Source: JBBIRG01 sp964410965 (GTDB lineage: Bacteria > CLD3 > SB21 > JBBIRG01). From it: a DNA stretch of 64,000 bases. The notes under the pieces are model-generated. The model had not been told where the DNA came from, made no database searches, and was given only the letters and a program-made list of their open reading frames with translations. Shown in pieces: positions 1 to 9,221 of the stretch. The stretch covers positions 310,001 through 374,000 of the forward strand of contig CAYPIY010000003.1 in the NCBI GenBank assembly GCA_964410965.1, written 5' to 3'. The position numbers and the translations under genes were made by a program. Position 1 is the stretch's first letter, and each line of letters starts with the position of its first letter.

Positions 1-2631
1 ATAATACAGCGCTTCGTTGATGACGACCGATTGCGGCTTTATGCCGATGCGGATCGTTTTATACGCCTGATTGTTATCCTGCCGTTCATCGCCCGGAAAA
101 CTGATTTTGACAATCAGCCGGATGGAATCAAGGGAGGCAAAATACTTCATACTGACTTTTTTTATCAGCTGTTCCGCAGGGAAAAGCCACTTGTGCGAAT
201 AGATGACTGAATCACCCTGGGCAAGACTGTCATATCCCGCCGAATCCAGCTTTTCAGTCGCCGTTCCTGTTCCGTCCAGGTTTTCGTCATTATACAGAAT
301 CAGGCTGAACGGGTTGCGTACCTTAAGAAGGCCGGAATTGCGTATAACGGCAAGGATTTCGATCGTGTCGCCGGCCTGCGGATATACGGGCGTACAGCTG
401 ATATTACCCGATGAAACGGACAAGTCAAGATCAAAAGGAGTCAGGCTGTTCACCATGCCCGGCGTCGCTCCGGCCAATGCGATGCTCGTTCCCCAGTTGG
501 AGGAAGATACCGAGGACGCCTCCGCATCCTTTCTTTCCAGGGATCTGTCACTCGATCCTCCCCATGAATTCTCATAAAACAAACTGTCCACGATCTTCCC
601 CAGACTGTCCGCCAGAACCAGCATATCGCTCTCGTTCAGCGATACCCACGAACCCGGGCGGAACCTCTGAATGTTTGCGTCCGGATACTGCGCCCTGAAC
701 TCATTGCTGTCCTCGTACAGAATGACATATTCCCCGGGAAACACCAGGTACGAAGACGACGTGATGGTCTTGAATGAATTCGACGTGAACGCCGCCTCAT
801 CCGCAATCTGCCACTTCCTCAGATCCAGCGTATCCGGGCTCCGGTTGACCAGCTCGATCCATTCGGAATGTCCCGTCGCAGGACTGTACATGATCTCATT
901 GATCACCAGGCTGTTCCCCGGCGCACCGAATACCAGCGTCCGGGACGCCGTGTTGTTGAACGATTTCTGGTCCTTCGTGTAAAACAGTTCCGCGAATAAT
1001 ATCTGCCCGGATGTCAGCGCCGTATCGGGAACGGAAAGCATCAACGAATCTGCCAGATTATAATATTCGGCCTGCAGTAAAATCAGTGAATCGGAGCCGG
1101 TCCTGCGGATGACACGTATCTGAAAGGTGTCGGCCGGTAAAGTGCCGTAGTTTTTGATCTTTACGGCTACCGAATATTCCTGGCTCTTTTCAGGAAATGA
1201 CGGTACGAAGCCGATCGAGGCGATCCCGATATCATAGGATGTAGCCGTCAGGCTGTTCACCATGCCCGGCGTCGCTCCGGCCAATGCGATGCTCGTTCCC
1301 CAGTTGGCCGATGCGTTTGAAGAGCTGTCGGCATTTTTCCGCTCCAGCGATTTTCCTCCGGTGGATCCGCCCCAGCTGGCGCTGTAAAACAAGCTGTCTA
1401 CAATTGAATTGACTGAATCAAATATCACGACCATATCCAGGTCATTGTTTAACGCAGGCCAGCCCGTCACCTGGATCATCCGGGCCGGCAGCGCCCCGTA
1501 CTGGGTGATCATTTTCAGAGTGTCCTGAGCCAGCATGAAGAAATCTCCGGGCCGCAGAACATGATCGGCGGCGGTGATCGTTACCGGCGCGCTGAATTTT
1601 GATGCATCAGCGAATTTCCAGTTCTTCAGGTTGATGGGATTATGTGAACGATTCACGATTTCCACCCATTCCGAAAAACCCGTTCCCGGGGCATACAGGA
1701 TCTCGTTGATGACAATCCTGAAAGGTTCTCCGGCCAGGGTCACCCGCTTTGACGCCTCGTTATTGGACAGGTCCTGATCGGACGGCCAGATAATCCGTAC
1801 CAGGCTCCACTGATCCTGCGAATAAACCGTATCCGTTGCGTTTACAACCAGCGTATCTCCGGCATTGATTTGAGATCCTGATTCGGTGTGATAAGCGACT
1901 GTATCGGTCCCGGTAACCCTGCAGAACTTTATCTGGTAACCCCCGGCCTGAGCGGTGCCGTCGTTTCGTACGGTCGCCGATACACTGAAAGCCTGTCCCT
2001 GGAAGGGCATCGCCGGTGAAAAGACGATACCCGAACCGCTGACCGATAAATCATAGGCTTCCGGTGTCACGCTGTTAACGTCACCCGGGGTTCCGTGAAG
2101 CGTCGTGCCGGCAGACCAGTTATTCGTATTGATAGGATTCAATATCTTTTTTTCTAATGAATAGCCTGCCGTATGGGATGAGGATACGCTGTAGGAAAAT
2201 CGCGAGACCGTATCCCCGCCCGCATTGATCAGCCGCAGAGAATCAAGCGTATTGCCCAGCGTATTTCCGATCTGGTTGTCATGGACTTTCAGAATCAGCG
2301 CGGAGGGCGGAACAAGCGACATGTATAATCCGCTTACGATATCATAGTTCTTGGTGAAAATCACGGCGAACTGGCCGGGCTGAAGAACCGTACCGAATCC
2401 TGCGTCCTTGATGGTATCAAGTCCCAGGTTGTCGCGGATCCGCCAGCCGGCCACGTCAACCGGCGTGTTTCCGAAATTGACGATCTCGACAAATTCGCTC
2501 GAATCGCCGGAAAGCGCCGGTTTGAACATGATTTCACTCCAGGTCACGCTGTCGGCTTGTCCCCAGGCTGGGCCGGACATCAGACTGCAGAAAAAAGATG
2601 CAAACAGAAACCTTTGGAATTTGCGGTTCAT
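1..2631 (-). CDS. Secreted lamin-tail/CARDB repeat protein (C-terminus beyond window)
   Basis: The frame is open from an ATG at 2631 (GAGGA-type ribosome site just upstream) to the left edge without a stop, about 877 codons. It starts with a signal peptide. Lamin-tail modules recognised by a 'xINEIxY' strand followed by 'EWVEIVN'-like text begin near residues 28, 302, 572 and 868. Between them lie CARDB-like Ig domains ('VRNDGT', 'IKNYGT', 'IRNSG'). Lamin-tail and CARDB modules in bacteria are usually extracellular adhesive or structural parts; no catalytic motif is visible. It follows the TPR/binding-fold gene by 14 bases on the same strand, so the two are probably co-transcribed. A type IX sorting tail may lie beyond the edge, which is inference. 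Frame and family are clear; the role is unknown. Confidence 0.8.
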   Translation of the reverse strand, partial: MNRKFQRFLFASFFCSLMSGPAWGQADSVTWSEIMFKPALSGDSSEFVEIVNFGNTPVDVAGWRIRDNLGLDTIKDAGFGTVLQPGQFAVIFTKNYDIVSGLYMSLVPPSALILKVHDNQIGNTLGNTLDSLRLINAGGDTVSRFSYSVSSSHTAGYSLEKKILNPINTNNWSAGTTLHGTPGDVNSVTPEAYDLSVSGSGIVFSPAMPFQGQAFSVSATVRNDGTAQAGGYQIKFCRVTGTDTVAYHTESGSQINAGDTLVVNATDTVYSQDQWSLVRIIWPSDQDLSNNEASKRVTLAGEPFRIVINEILYAPGTGFSEWVEIVNRSHNPINLKNWKFADASKFSAPVTITAADHVLRPGDFFMLAQDTLKMITQYGALPARMIQVTGWPALNNDLDMVVIFDSVNSIVDSLFYSASWGGSTGGKSLERKNADSSSNASANWGTSIALAGATPGMVNSLTATSYDIGIASIGFVPSFPEKSQEYSVAVKIKNYGTLPADTFQIRVIRRTGSDSLILLQAEYYNLADSLMLSVPDTALTSGQILFAELFYTKDQKSFNNTASRTLVFGAPGNSLVINEIMYSPATGHSEWIELVNRSPDTLDLRKWQIADEAAFTSNSFKTITSSSYLVFPGEYVILYEDSNEFRAQYPDANIQRFRPGSWVSLNESDMLVLADSLGKIVDSLFYENSWGGSSDRSLERKDAEASSVSSSNWGTSIALAGATPGMVNSLTPFDLDLSVSSGNISCTPVYPQAGDTIEILAVIRNSGLLKVRNPFSLILYNDENLDGTGTATEKLDSAGYDSLAQGDSVIYSHKWLFPAEQLIKKVSMKYFASLDSIRLIVKISFPGDERQDNNQAYKTIRIGIKPQSVVINEALYY
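440..500. repeat. 61-bp direct repeat, copy 1
   Basis: This stretch is identical over 61 bases to 1247-1307. Both lie at the same place in two successive lamin-tail/CARDB units and encode the same peptide (reading ...NWGTSIALAGATPG...). A third unit near 2070-2130 has only a diverged version. Identity at synonymous positions points to recent duplication or gene conversion. Confidence 0.9.
1247..1307. repeat. 61-bp direct repeat, copy 2
   Basis: Second copy of the 61-base sequence at 440-500, 807 bases away and in the same orientation, inside the lamin-tail protein gene. The flanking bases differ between the two copies. Confidence 0.9.
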
Positions 2632-2645
2632 TTTCGTCCTCAAGC

Positions 2646-4466
2646 CTATTTTATTCGTATGATGTTGTTGTCCTTATACTGCAACAGATGAACGGCTGAA
2701 CTGACTTTCGATCCCCCGGTAAACACGATCCGGTTATGGAGTCCTTTCCATTCGATGCCGCTTTTCAGGGCTTTGCTGAAATCGTCGCGGTCATAATTTC
2801 CTTCTTCAGCCAGCCGGGCAATCATCGCCATGACGTCGTATCCGAAAACGGATTCCCGGACCGGGTTCCTCTTGAAGGCAGAACGGTATTCATTCATGAA
2901 ATCCATGACGCTGTCATCTTCGGCGTTCAGCAGGTAGTCGGCTGTGAAAGTAAGCCCTTTGATGTAAGACTGATGCTGTTTCAGCGATTGCGGCTGATTC
3001 CAGTGATCCCCTCCCAGCCATTGCGCCTGTATGTTGTAATAAGCGATCTGCGGCGGAAGATAAGCGATATCCTCCGGATAAACCGGTAAGAACAAGCCTT
3101 CGACCGCATGCGCCGGAACGGCATACATTTCTCGGTCATCCAGGCCGACCGGATAATACAGCGCATACAGCGAATCGAGGGTACGCCCGGCCCAAAGGGC
3201 GGTTTTGTCGTACGTCAGATTCCGCAGCATTTCCTCAATCATGCCGAGTTTCCGGATGCGGATCAGCTGGTTGCGGAAATCCTGTGTACCCTCGTAATAA
3301 CGTTCCACGGCGATGACCTTTCCGCCTAAGGATTGGACGGTCCGGATAAAACTTTTGACGGCTGCGTCGCCGTATTCGTCGGAGGGGGCGAGTACGGCGA
3401 AAGTTTTCATGCCCATCGAACGGACAGCGTGTTCCGCAAGCGCCTGAAACCGACCATTCAGGTCGATATTCGCCTGATACACATGATCGCCGAGTTCAGT
3501 CAGGCGGTTCATGGAGGAATTGGGGGAAATGACGGGAATGCCGTAACGGAAAGCTTCCGAGGCAACGGCCGCCATGTCGTAACCGTCGGGAGGGCCGATC
3601 AAAACGCCGATGCGGTCGCTGTTCAGGAGCTCCCGGGTTCTGAGCATGCTGGTTATGATTTCAGACCGGTTGTCCAGGATGTGCAGCTCGATTTTCGGCG
3701 AATGCTTCCGGTTGTACTGCTGTACCGCCAGTTCGATTCCTTCTTTCAGGGGAATGCCCATATCGCTGTCATCGCCTGTCAGCGAAGCGATCACGCCGAC
3801 ATGAACAGGCCCTTCCGGCAAAGCGGAAATATTCCGGTACACGGAAACAATGCCCTGCCTGAGCGCTTTTGAGGCCTCTTTCTGGTCTATGCCGGAAAGG
3901 ATATTCCGGGCTTTCCGGTACCGCATCTGTTCAGCGGATTTCTTCGCCAGTTCAAACTGGAGAACGGGACGGATTTCCGGTCCCGGGATATCAATCGAAC
4001 CCGACAGTTCATCGGACCGCATCAGATGCCGCGCGATTCCTGTAATAAGACTGTCCGCCGCTTTCTGATCGGAAGGATTTCCGGATAACGACCTGAGGAC
4101 CGACAGCGCTTCAAGGGCCGCTGAAAATTTTCCGCTTCTGCATGCGGCCTGGGCGATGACCCAGTGCGCGGGGATACGGTAACGCGATCCCGGATAGCGG
4201 GCGATCAGGTCTTCAGCGGTTTTCGCGGATTTGAAATACATACCGAGATGCAGGTAGGTTTTGGACAGCATCAGCCTCGCTGCGGACTGAAACCTGCTCG
4301 CAGGAAAATCTGAAACCACCCGTTCAAACGATTTGACCGATTCGGCGAATTGTCCCTGACGATAACCGCTGATCCCGTTTTTGAAAAGCGTCTCATCCGC
4401 GATGATTTGCTGGGCCTCTGCCGTAACCCCGAACAAAATGAATACCAGGAAAAAATAACGGATCAT
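2646..4466 (-). CDS. TPR plus type 1 periplasmic-binding-fold protein (LpoA-like architecture)
   Basis: 606 residues. A signal peptide (cleavage near AEAQ, no lipobox) is followed by tetratricopeptide-like helices, residues about 25-200, of the outer-membrane lipoprotein/YbgF style. From about residue 218 comes a type 1 periplasmic binding fold (Leu/Ile/Val-binding class) starting 'VHVGVIASLTG' and including 'GPPDGYDMAAVA' and 'GIPVISPNSS'. No permease or ABC ATPase gene is adjacent, so it is unlikely to be an ordinary transporter subunit. The same order of domains occurs in LpoA, the activator of penicillin-binding protein 1A, but sequence kinship to LpoA is not shown. It precedes the lamin-tail gene by 14 bases. 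Automatic pipelines would probably call it an ABC substrate-binding protein; sensing or cell-wall regulation is an alternative. Confidence 0.8.
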   Translation of the reverse strand: MIRYFFLVFILFGVTAEAQQIIADETLFKNGISGYRQGQFAESVKSFERVVSDFPASRFQSAARLMLSKTYLHLGMYFKSAKTAEDLIARYPGSRYRIPAHWVIAQAACRSGKFSAALEALSVLRSLSGNPSDQKAADSLITGIARHLMRSDELSGSIDIPGPEIRPVLQFELAKKSAEQMRYRKARNILSGIDQKEASKALRQGIVSVYRNISALPEGPVHVGVIASLTGDDSDMGIPLKEGIELAVQQYNRKHSPKIELHILDNRSEIITSMLRTRELLNSDRIGVLIGPPDGYDMAAVASEAFRYGIPVISPNSSMNRLTELGDHVYQANIDLNGRFQALAEHAVRSMGMKTFAVLAPSDEYGDAAVKSFIRTVQSLGGKVIAVERYYEGTQDFRNQLIRIRKLGMIEEMLRNLTYDKTALWAGRTLDSLYALYYPVGLDDREMYAVPAHAVEGLFLPVYPEDIAYLPPQIAYYNIQAQWLGGDHWNQPQSLKQHQSYIKGLTFTADYLLNAEDDSVMDFMNEYRSAFKRNPVRESVFGYDVMAMIARLAEEGNYDRDDFSKALKSGIEWKGLHNRIVFTGGSKVSSAVHLLQYKDNNIIRIK

Positions 4467-4650
4467 AGATGACTTAGTATTATAATATGCCTTTTCTTAC
4501 GGCGTAATATAACTTAATTTATTCAGAAGTTACAATAAAATTGTTAACGGATACAATTTACTGCTGATCCGAAAACATTGACGGCGCCGTACGTTTATCT
4601 ATACAGTGATACCATGATAAAAACCTCAGCGCAGTAACGCGTACAAAAAA

Positions 4651-4684
4651 TTTGCAGTACAAGTTAGAAATGATTATATTTTTG
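4651..4684 (+). promoter_or_regulatory. Bacteroidetes-type promoter candidate for gmhA
   Basis: TTTG at 4651-4654 and TATTTTTG at 4677-4684 match the -33 TTTG and -7 TAnnTTTG elements, 22 bases apart. The -7 box ends 23 bases before the gmhA ATG. The wider 4467-4707 gap separates divergent genes and is A+T rich. Confidence 0.5.
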
Positions 4685-4707
4685 CTCAAAATTATCAGGG
4701 AGCTATT

Positions 4708-5319
4708 ATGCCGGACTATTTCAGCACCATCCGGTCGGTGATCATCGATTCAATCAGAAGCAAGGAAACGCTTCTCGGGGATACGGATCTGCAGGCTCGG
4801 TTGTCGGGAGTCATTCAATTGATCATTCAGGCATACCGGAATGACCGCAAAGTACTGTTCTGCGGAAACGGCGGAAGCGCAGCGGACGCGCAGCATCTGG
4901 CCGCGGAACTTTCCGGGCGGTTTTACCTGAACCGCAAGCCGCTGCATGCCGAGGCTCTTCATACGAACACTTCGCACCTGACCGCCGTAGGAAACGATTT
5001 TTCATTCGATGAAGTGTTCTCGCGGCTTGTGGAGGCGAACGGACGCAAGGGAGATGTGCTGATTGCCATCTCGACTTCCGGAAACTCAAAAAACATCCTG
5101 CGGGCCGTGGAAACGGCAAACCGGTCCGGACTCATTACGGTGGGACTGACCGGCGCAACAGGGGGCCAGATGAAAAACCTGTGCGCTCACTTGCTGAACG
5201 TCCCTTCATCGGATACGCCCCGGATCCAGGAAATGCACATCCTGCTCGGGCATATCCTTTGCCTGGCCGTAGAAGCGGAGTTATTCGGACAAAACAAAAT
5301 TGACTTAAAGAATGATTAA
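4708..5319 (+). CDS. gmhA: Sedoheptulose-7-phosphate isomerase
   Basis: 203 residues, the usual length for GmhA, which converts sedoheptulose 7-phosphate to D-glycero-D-manno-heptose 7-phosphate, the first step of ADP-heptose synthesis for LPS or S-layer glycans. It is a single SIS domain: the phosphate-binding loop GNGGSAADAQH is at residues 53-63 with catalytic-type Glu67, STSGNS at 122-127, and RIQEMHILLGH near 172-182 carrying the second active-site region. A GGGAG-like ribosome site precedes the ATG. The transketolase gene follows after 20 bases; that enzyme class makes the substrate of GmhA, so the pair forms a plausible metabolic unit. No other heptose genes (hldE, gmhB, hldD) are nearby. 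Confidence 0.92.
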   Translation: MPDYFSTIRSVIIDSIRSKETLLGDTDLQARLSGVIQLIIQAYRNDRKVLFCGNGGSAADAQHLAAELSGRFYLNRKPLHAEALHTNTSHLTAVGNDFSFDEVFSRLVEANGRKGDVLIAISTSGNSKNILRAVETANRSGLITVGLTGATGGQMKNLCAHLLNVPSSDTPRIQEMHILLGHILCLAVEAELFGQNKIDLKND

Positions 5320-5339
5320 TCCTCAACGGGGAGTCTGCC

Positions 5340-7724
5340 ATGCGATCACGTATAACCTTACCGGATTTCAAGCCTTCCGGCTTTCAGATGAACAAGCGCC
5401 GCGGCGAGTATTATGACATTGCCGACATCCTGCGCTGTGCGCCGTGGAATGTTGCGGCCGATGAATTGTCGTTTTTTGAAAAACTGGACCTGATATACCG
5501 CACCTTATGCGGCATTCTCTATAATTTTGTGCCGACATCAGGTCATCCCGGAGGCAGCTTATCATCGGGCAGAATCGTGGAGGGGTTGCTGTATAACCGC
5601 ATGGATTATAATTTTACGGAACCGGATATTTCCGAAAACGACATTCTTTGTTACGCGGCCGGGCATAAAGCGATGGGGCTGTACGCGATGTACGCTCTCC
5701 GCAACGAACTCATCCGCGTTTCGAGTCCGGCTCTGCTGGCTCCCGAAAAACGTCAGTTGCGGTTTGAGGATTTACTGGGTTTCCGCCGCAATCCCACACA
5801 GGAAACACCCTTGTTCAGACAATTTCATTCCAAGGCTCTGGACGGCCATCCGTCATGCATTGTTCCGTTTGTTAAGACCGCGACGGGTCCGAGCGGCATC
5901 GGCGTACCGGCGGCGTTCGGCATCGCCCTGGGAGCGCTGGACATGTATCCTTCCGATCCGCCGATGGTCAACGTTATCGAAGGCGAGGGCGGCATGACTC
6001 CCGGACGCGTTCACGAAGCGCTCGCCGCGGCTTCCTCCGCGCAGTTATACAATGTCATTTTACACGTGGACTGGAATCAGTCGTCGATTGATTCAGACCG
6101 CGTCACCGCCGAAAGCGGTAATCCGGGCGACTACGTCCAGTGGACTCCGCCCGAACTTCTCCATGTGCATGACTGGAATATTATTTATGTGCCCGAAGGC
6201 CATAACTATCAGCAGATCTTTGCCGCGCAGCAGCTGGCGTACTCCCTTGACGCTAAAATCCCTACCGCCGTGGTGTACCGGACGGTGAAAGGCTGGTCCT
6301 ACGGCATGACCGGAAAGAGTTCGCACGGCGCCGGATACAAATTCTGCTCGGATGAATTCTATCAGTTCCTTAACCCGTTTGAAAAAGAATTCAACGTTCA
6401 GTTTCCGCGGTTCAACGGCGATAAATCGAACATGAATATCGAGAAAACTTTCTGGGATACGTTAAGCGTGGTTCGTGATGTGATCGGCAGAGACAACGCG
6501 CTTACAGCCACGGCCGCAAAAAAGATCACGGAGTCCAAACAGCGTCTCGCGCAGCGTAATCCTCAGAAGCGGTCCGACGCTCCGCGGTTACCAAAACTCT
6601 ATGAATCTTCGGTCAGTCCCGGGGTTGTTCCCCCGGAGCTTTCACTGACGCCCGGAAAATCAATCACGCTCCGCGCGCAACTCGCTTCGGTGCTGAATCA
6701 CCTGAATAAGATGACCGGCGGCGCGATTATCGGAACGGCGGCCGACCTGTTCGGTTCGACGAGCATTTCCGGGTTGAACGACGGGTTCCCGAAAGGATGG
6801 TTTAACGCGGTCACGAATCCGGGTTCGCGGTTGCTGCCCGTCGGGGGTATCTGCGAAGACGCCATGGGCGCGTTTATGCACGGACTGGCGTCGTTCAGGA
6901 ATCACATTGGCATGTCATCCTCCTATTCCGCGTTCATCGCCGCGATGGAGCATACGGCCGCGCGCTGTCACGCGATCGGACAGCAGAATTACTGGGAAAT
7001 CACCGGTGAGCCGTTCATGACGTGGATCATGGTCAACGGGCACGCTGGACCGAAGACCGGCGAGGACGGACCGACGCACGCCGATCCGCAGGCGTTTCAG
7101 CTGCTGCTGGAGAATTTTCCCAAAGGAAAACTCATCACGCTCACGCCGTGGGACGCGCTGGACATGTGGCCGCTCGTGGTTGCCGCGCTTCAGAAAAGAC
7201 CCGCCATACTCGCGCCGTTTGTTTCCCGTCCCGAGGATATCATCGCTGACCGCGCCAAAATGAAACTCCCTGAACCGGCTTCATCTGTAAAGGGAGTGTA
7301 CGCGTTCAGGAAGGCTGATCCGAAAGCGAAAGCCTATCACGGCACGCTCGTGCTGCAGGGAAACGCCGTCGCCACGATTTTTGTGAATGAAGTGCTGGAG
7401 AAGCTCGACGCGCAGGGCATCAACATGAATATTTATTATATATCCAGCACTGAATTATTTGAAATGCTTCCTTCCGAAGAACAAGAACGCCTGTTCCCTG
7501 AAAAACACAAACTGGAAGCCTTCGGCATGACCGATTTTACGCTTCCGACCCTGTATAAATGGATACGCTCTGACGAAGGATTGCGGCGAACCCTTCATCC
7601 TTTCCGTAAAGGCCATTATCTGGGCAGCGGCTCCGGAGCCAAAGTGCTCGAAGAAGCCGGCATTCACGCGGAGAGTCAGATGAAAGCTGTGCTGGACTAC
7701 GCTCAATGGATGCAGTCACGGTAA
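5340..7724 (+). CDS. Transketolase-family enzyme
   Basis: 794 residues, longer than the roughly 660 of classical TktA. Thiamine-diphosphate enzyme with transketolase order: N-terminal cofactor domain with SGHPGG at 67-72 and ATGPSGIGVPAA near 180; the metal/diphosphate motif reads GEGGMTPG near 214 instead of GDG; central pyrimidine domain with GICEDAMG near 502 (the usual catalytic-Glu region) and GEDGPTHAD near 574; then a C-terminal transketolase domain. Transketolase moves two-carbon units between sugar phosphates in the pentose phosphate pathway and yields sedoheptulose 7-phosphate. It lies 20 bases after gmhA and is likely co-transcribed. The changed metal motif and length mark a divergent branch; it does not carry phosphoketolase signatures. 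The exact substrate is not provable from sequence. Confidence 0.82.
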   Translation: MRSRITLPDFKPSGFQMNKRRGEYYDIADILRCAPWNVAADELSFFEKLDLIYRTLCGILYNFVPTSGHPGGSLSSGRIVEGLLYNRMDYNFTEPDISENDILCYAAGHKAMGLYAMYALRNELIRVSSPALLAPEKRQLRFEDLLGFRRNPTQETPLFRQFHSKALDGHPSCIVPFVKTATGPSGIGVPAAFGIALGALDMYPSDPPMVNVIEGEGGMTPGRVHEALAAASSAQLYNVILHVDWNQSSIDSDRVTAESGNPGDYVQWTPPELLHVHDWNIIYVPEGHNYQQIFAAQQLAYSLDAKIPTAVVYRTVKGWSYGMTGKSSHGAGYKFCSDEFYQFLNPFEKEFNVQFPRFNGDKSNMNIEKTFWDTLSVVRDVIGRDNALTATAAKKITESKQRLAQRNPQKRSDAPRLPKLYESSVSPGVVPPELSLTPGKSITLRAQLASVLNHLNKMTGGAIIGTAADLFGSTSISGLNDGFPKGWFNAVTNPGSRLLPVGGICEDAMGAFMHGLASFRNHIGMSSSYSAFIAAMEHTAARCHAIGQQNYWEITGEPFMTWIMVNGHAGPKTGEDGPTHADPQAFQLLLENFPKGKLITLTPWDALDMWPLVVAALQKRPAILAPFVSRPEDIIADRAKMKLPEPASSVKGVYAFRKADPKAKAYHGTLVLQGNAVATIFVNEVLEKLDAQGINMNIYYISSTELFEMLPSEEQERLFPEKHKLEAFGMTDFTLPTLYKWIRSDEGLRRTLHPFRKGHYLGSGSGAKVLEEAGIHAESQMKAVLDYAQWMQSR

Positions 7725-7738
7725 AGGGCTGGGGTTTA

Positions 7739-7758
7739 TCAATCATTTTGTTGATTGA
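7739..7758 (+). terminator. Weak hairpin after transketolase
   Basis: TCAATCA and TGATTGA form a 7-bp stem around a six-base loop, 15 bases after the transketolase stop. It is A+T rich and lacks a clear T-tract directly after the stem, so termination is only possible. Confidence 0.3.
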
Positions 7759-7837
7759 ATTTGAAATGAAATAAATTTTTTTCCGTTTAACGGTCATGTC
7801 CATAATTTGACCGATTTGTCAATTTCCGGAAACACCG

Positions 7838-9193
7838 ATGTCATTATTTCATGAGCAGGAAGAATCCTATTCATCGTCGCCGCACGTAAAATCAGACCGT
7901 AAATCGCCGCTGGCTGAACGGGTCCGTCCGAAGCGGTTAGCGGAGATTGTGGGACAGGCTCATGTGCTGGGTCAGGGAAAAGCGCTTCGCGTAATGATCG
8001 AGTCCGGAAAGCTAGTATCCATGATATTCTGGGGACCGCCGGGATCAGGCAAAACAACCCTTGCCCGCGTCATCGCCGCTGAAACAAAATCAAAATTTGT
8101 TTCCCTGAGCGCCGTGGATTCGGGAGTCGCTGATGTCCGCAAAGTCATTCAGGACGCGCAATCGCTCAAAAAAATGACCGGCGAACGGCTGCTGCTGTTT
8201 ATTGACGAAATTCACAGGTTCAACAAGGCCCAGCAGGACGCGCTGCTGCATTCAGTCGAGGAAGGCGTGATCACGCTGATCGGCGCGACTACTGAAAATC
8301 CTTCGTTTGAAGTCATCGGGGCGCTGCTGTCACGGTGCAAGGTGTTCCGGCTTGAAGAACTCACCCAGAGTGATTTGAGCGCCATCCTCGACGAAGCGTT
8401 ACGGAACGATGAACATCTGAAATCAAAAACCATCACGATTGATGACCGTGACGCTTTGATTTTTTACGCGGGAGGCGATGCGCGGAACCTGCTGAACACG
8501 CTGGAAATCTGCGTGGAGCTCAGCGCGTCGGAAAACCCCGAAGACATTCATATCACCCGGGATGTCATTACCGAAGCCTATCAGCGGAAGAATGTCGCCT
8601 ATGACTGGGCGGGCGAACTGCATTATGACACGATCAGCGCGTTCATCAAAAGCGTACGGGGCAGTGATCCCGACGCGGCCCTCTATTATATGGCTCGCAT
8701 GCTCGAAGGCGGCGAAGATCCGAAGTTTATCGCCCGGCGTATGATTGTTCTTGCGTCCGAGGACGTCGGCAACGCAGATGTGTACGCGCTGACGCTGGCG
8801 GTATCGGCGTTTACTGCCGTGGATTACATCGGCATGCCGGAAGCGCGGATCATCCTGGCGCAGTGCGCGACTTATCTCGCCAGCTGTCCCAAGAGCAACG
8901 CGTCGTACCTGGGCATCGAAGCGGCGCTCGTCGACGTCAGGCAGGAAAACCTTTTTCCCATTCCGCTCCATCTCCGTAATGCGGTTACGAAAATGATGAA
9001 AGGAATGAACTACGGACAAGGCTATAAATACGCTCATGATTTCAGCGATCAGAATGAGCCTCATTTCGCCGACCAGAATTATCTGCCCGAAGAACTTCAG
9101 GAAAGAATTTATTACAGCCCCACCGACAGCGGTTCCGAAAAAAGATTCAGGGAACGGCTTAACCGCATATGGGAAAAAAGAAGAAAACGATAA
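7838..9193 (+). CDS. rarA: Replication-associated recombination protein A (MgsA/WHIP-type AAA+ ATPase)
   Basis: 451 residues. AAA+ ATPase with Walker A GPPGSGKT at 66-73, Walker B LLLFIDEI at 118-125, and the sensor region GATTENPS following. The C-terminal part carries the MgsA tetramerisation region ('YDTISAFIKSVRGSD', 'RRMIVLASEDVGNAD', 'CPKSN'). RarA acts in the cytoplasm on stalled replication forks and resembles clamp-loader subunits. Length and motifs are typical of the family and no domain is missing. The sensor kinase gene follows after 28 bases on the same strand, but a functional link is not evident. Confidence 0.93.
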   Translation: MSLFHEQEESYSSSPHVKSDRKSPLAERVRPKRLAEIVGQAHVLGQGKALRVMIESGKLVSMIFWGPPGSGKTTLARVIAAETKSKFVSLSAVDSGVADVRKVIQDAQSLKKMTGERLLLFIDEIHRFNKAQQDALLHSVEEGVITLIGATTENPSFEVIGALLSRCKVFRLEELTQSDLSAILDEALRNDEHLKSKTITIDDRDALIFYAGGDARNLLNTLEICVELSASENPEDIHITRDVITEAYQRKNVAYDWAGELHYDTISAFIKSVRGSDPDAALYYMARMLEGGEDPKFIARRMIVLASEDVGNADVYALTLAVSAFTAVDYIGMPEARIILAQCATYLASCPKSNASYLGIEAALVDVRQENLFPIPLHLRNAVTKMMKGMNYGQGYKYAHDFSDQNEPHFADQNYLPEELQERIYYSPTDSGSEKRFRERLNRIWEKRRKR

Positions 9194-9221
9194 ACCGGGT
9201 ACGACAAACTAAAAATTTTTT

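Noticed and set aside
203..982. Plus-strand open frames of 95-124 codons at the left end
   Set aside because: They lie opposite a long minus-strand frame with a signal peptide and recognisable lamin-tail/CARDB domains, and their own translations look like random shadow sequence.
5340..7724. Phosphoketolase or DXP synthase instead of transketolase
   Set aside because: The 794-residue length fits phosphoketolase, but the phosphoketolase signatures are missing while transketolase motifs (SGHPGG, GEDGPTH) are present.
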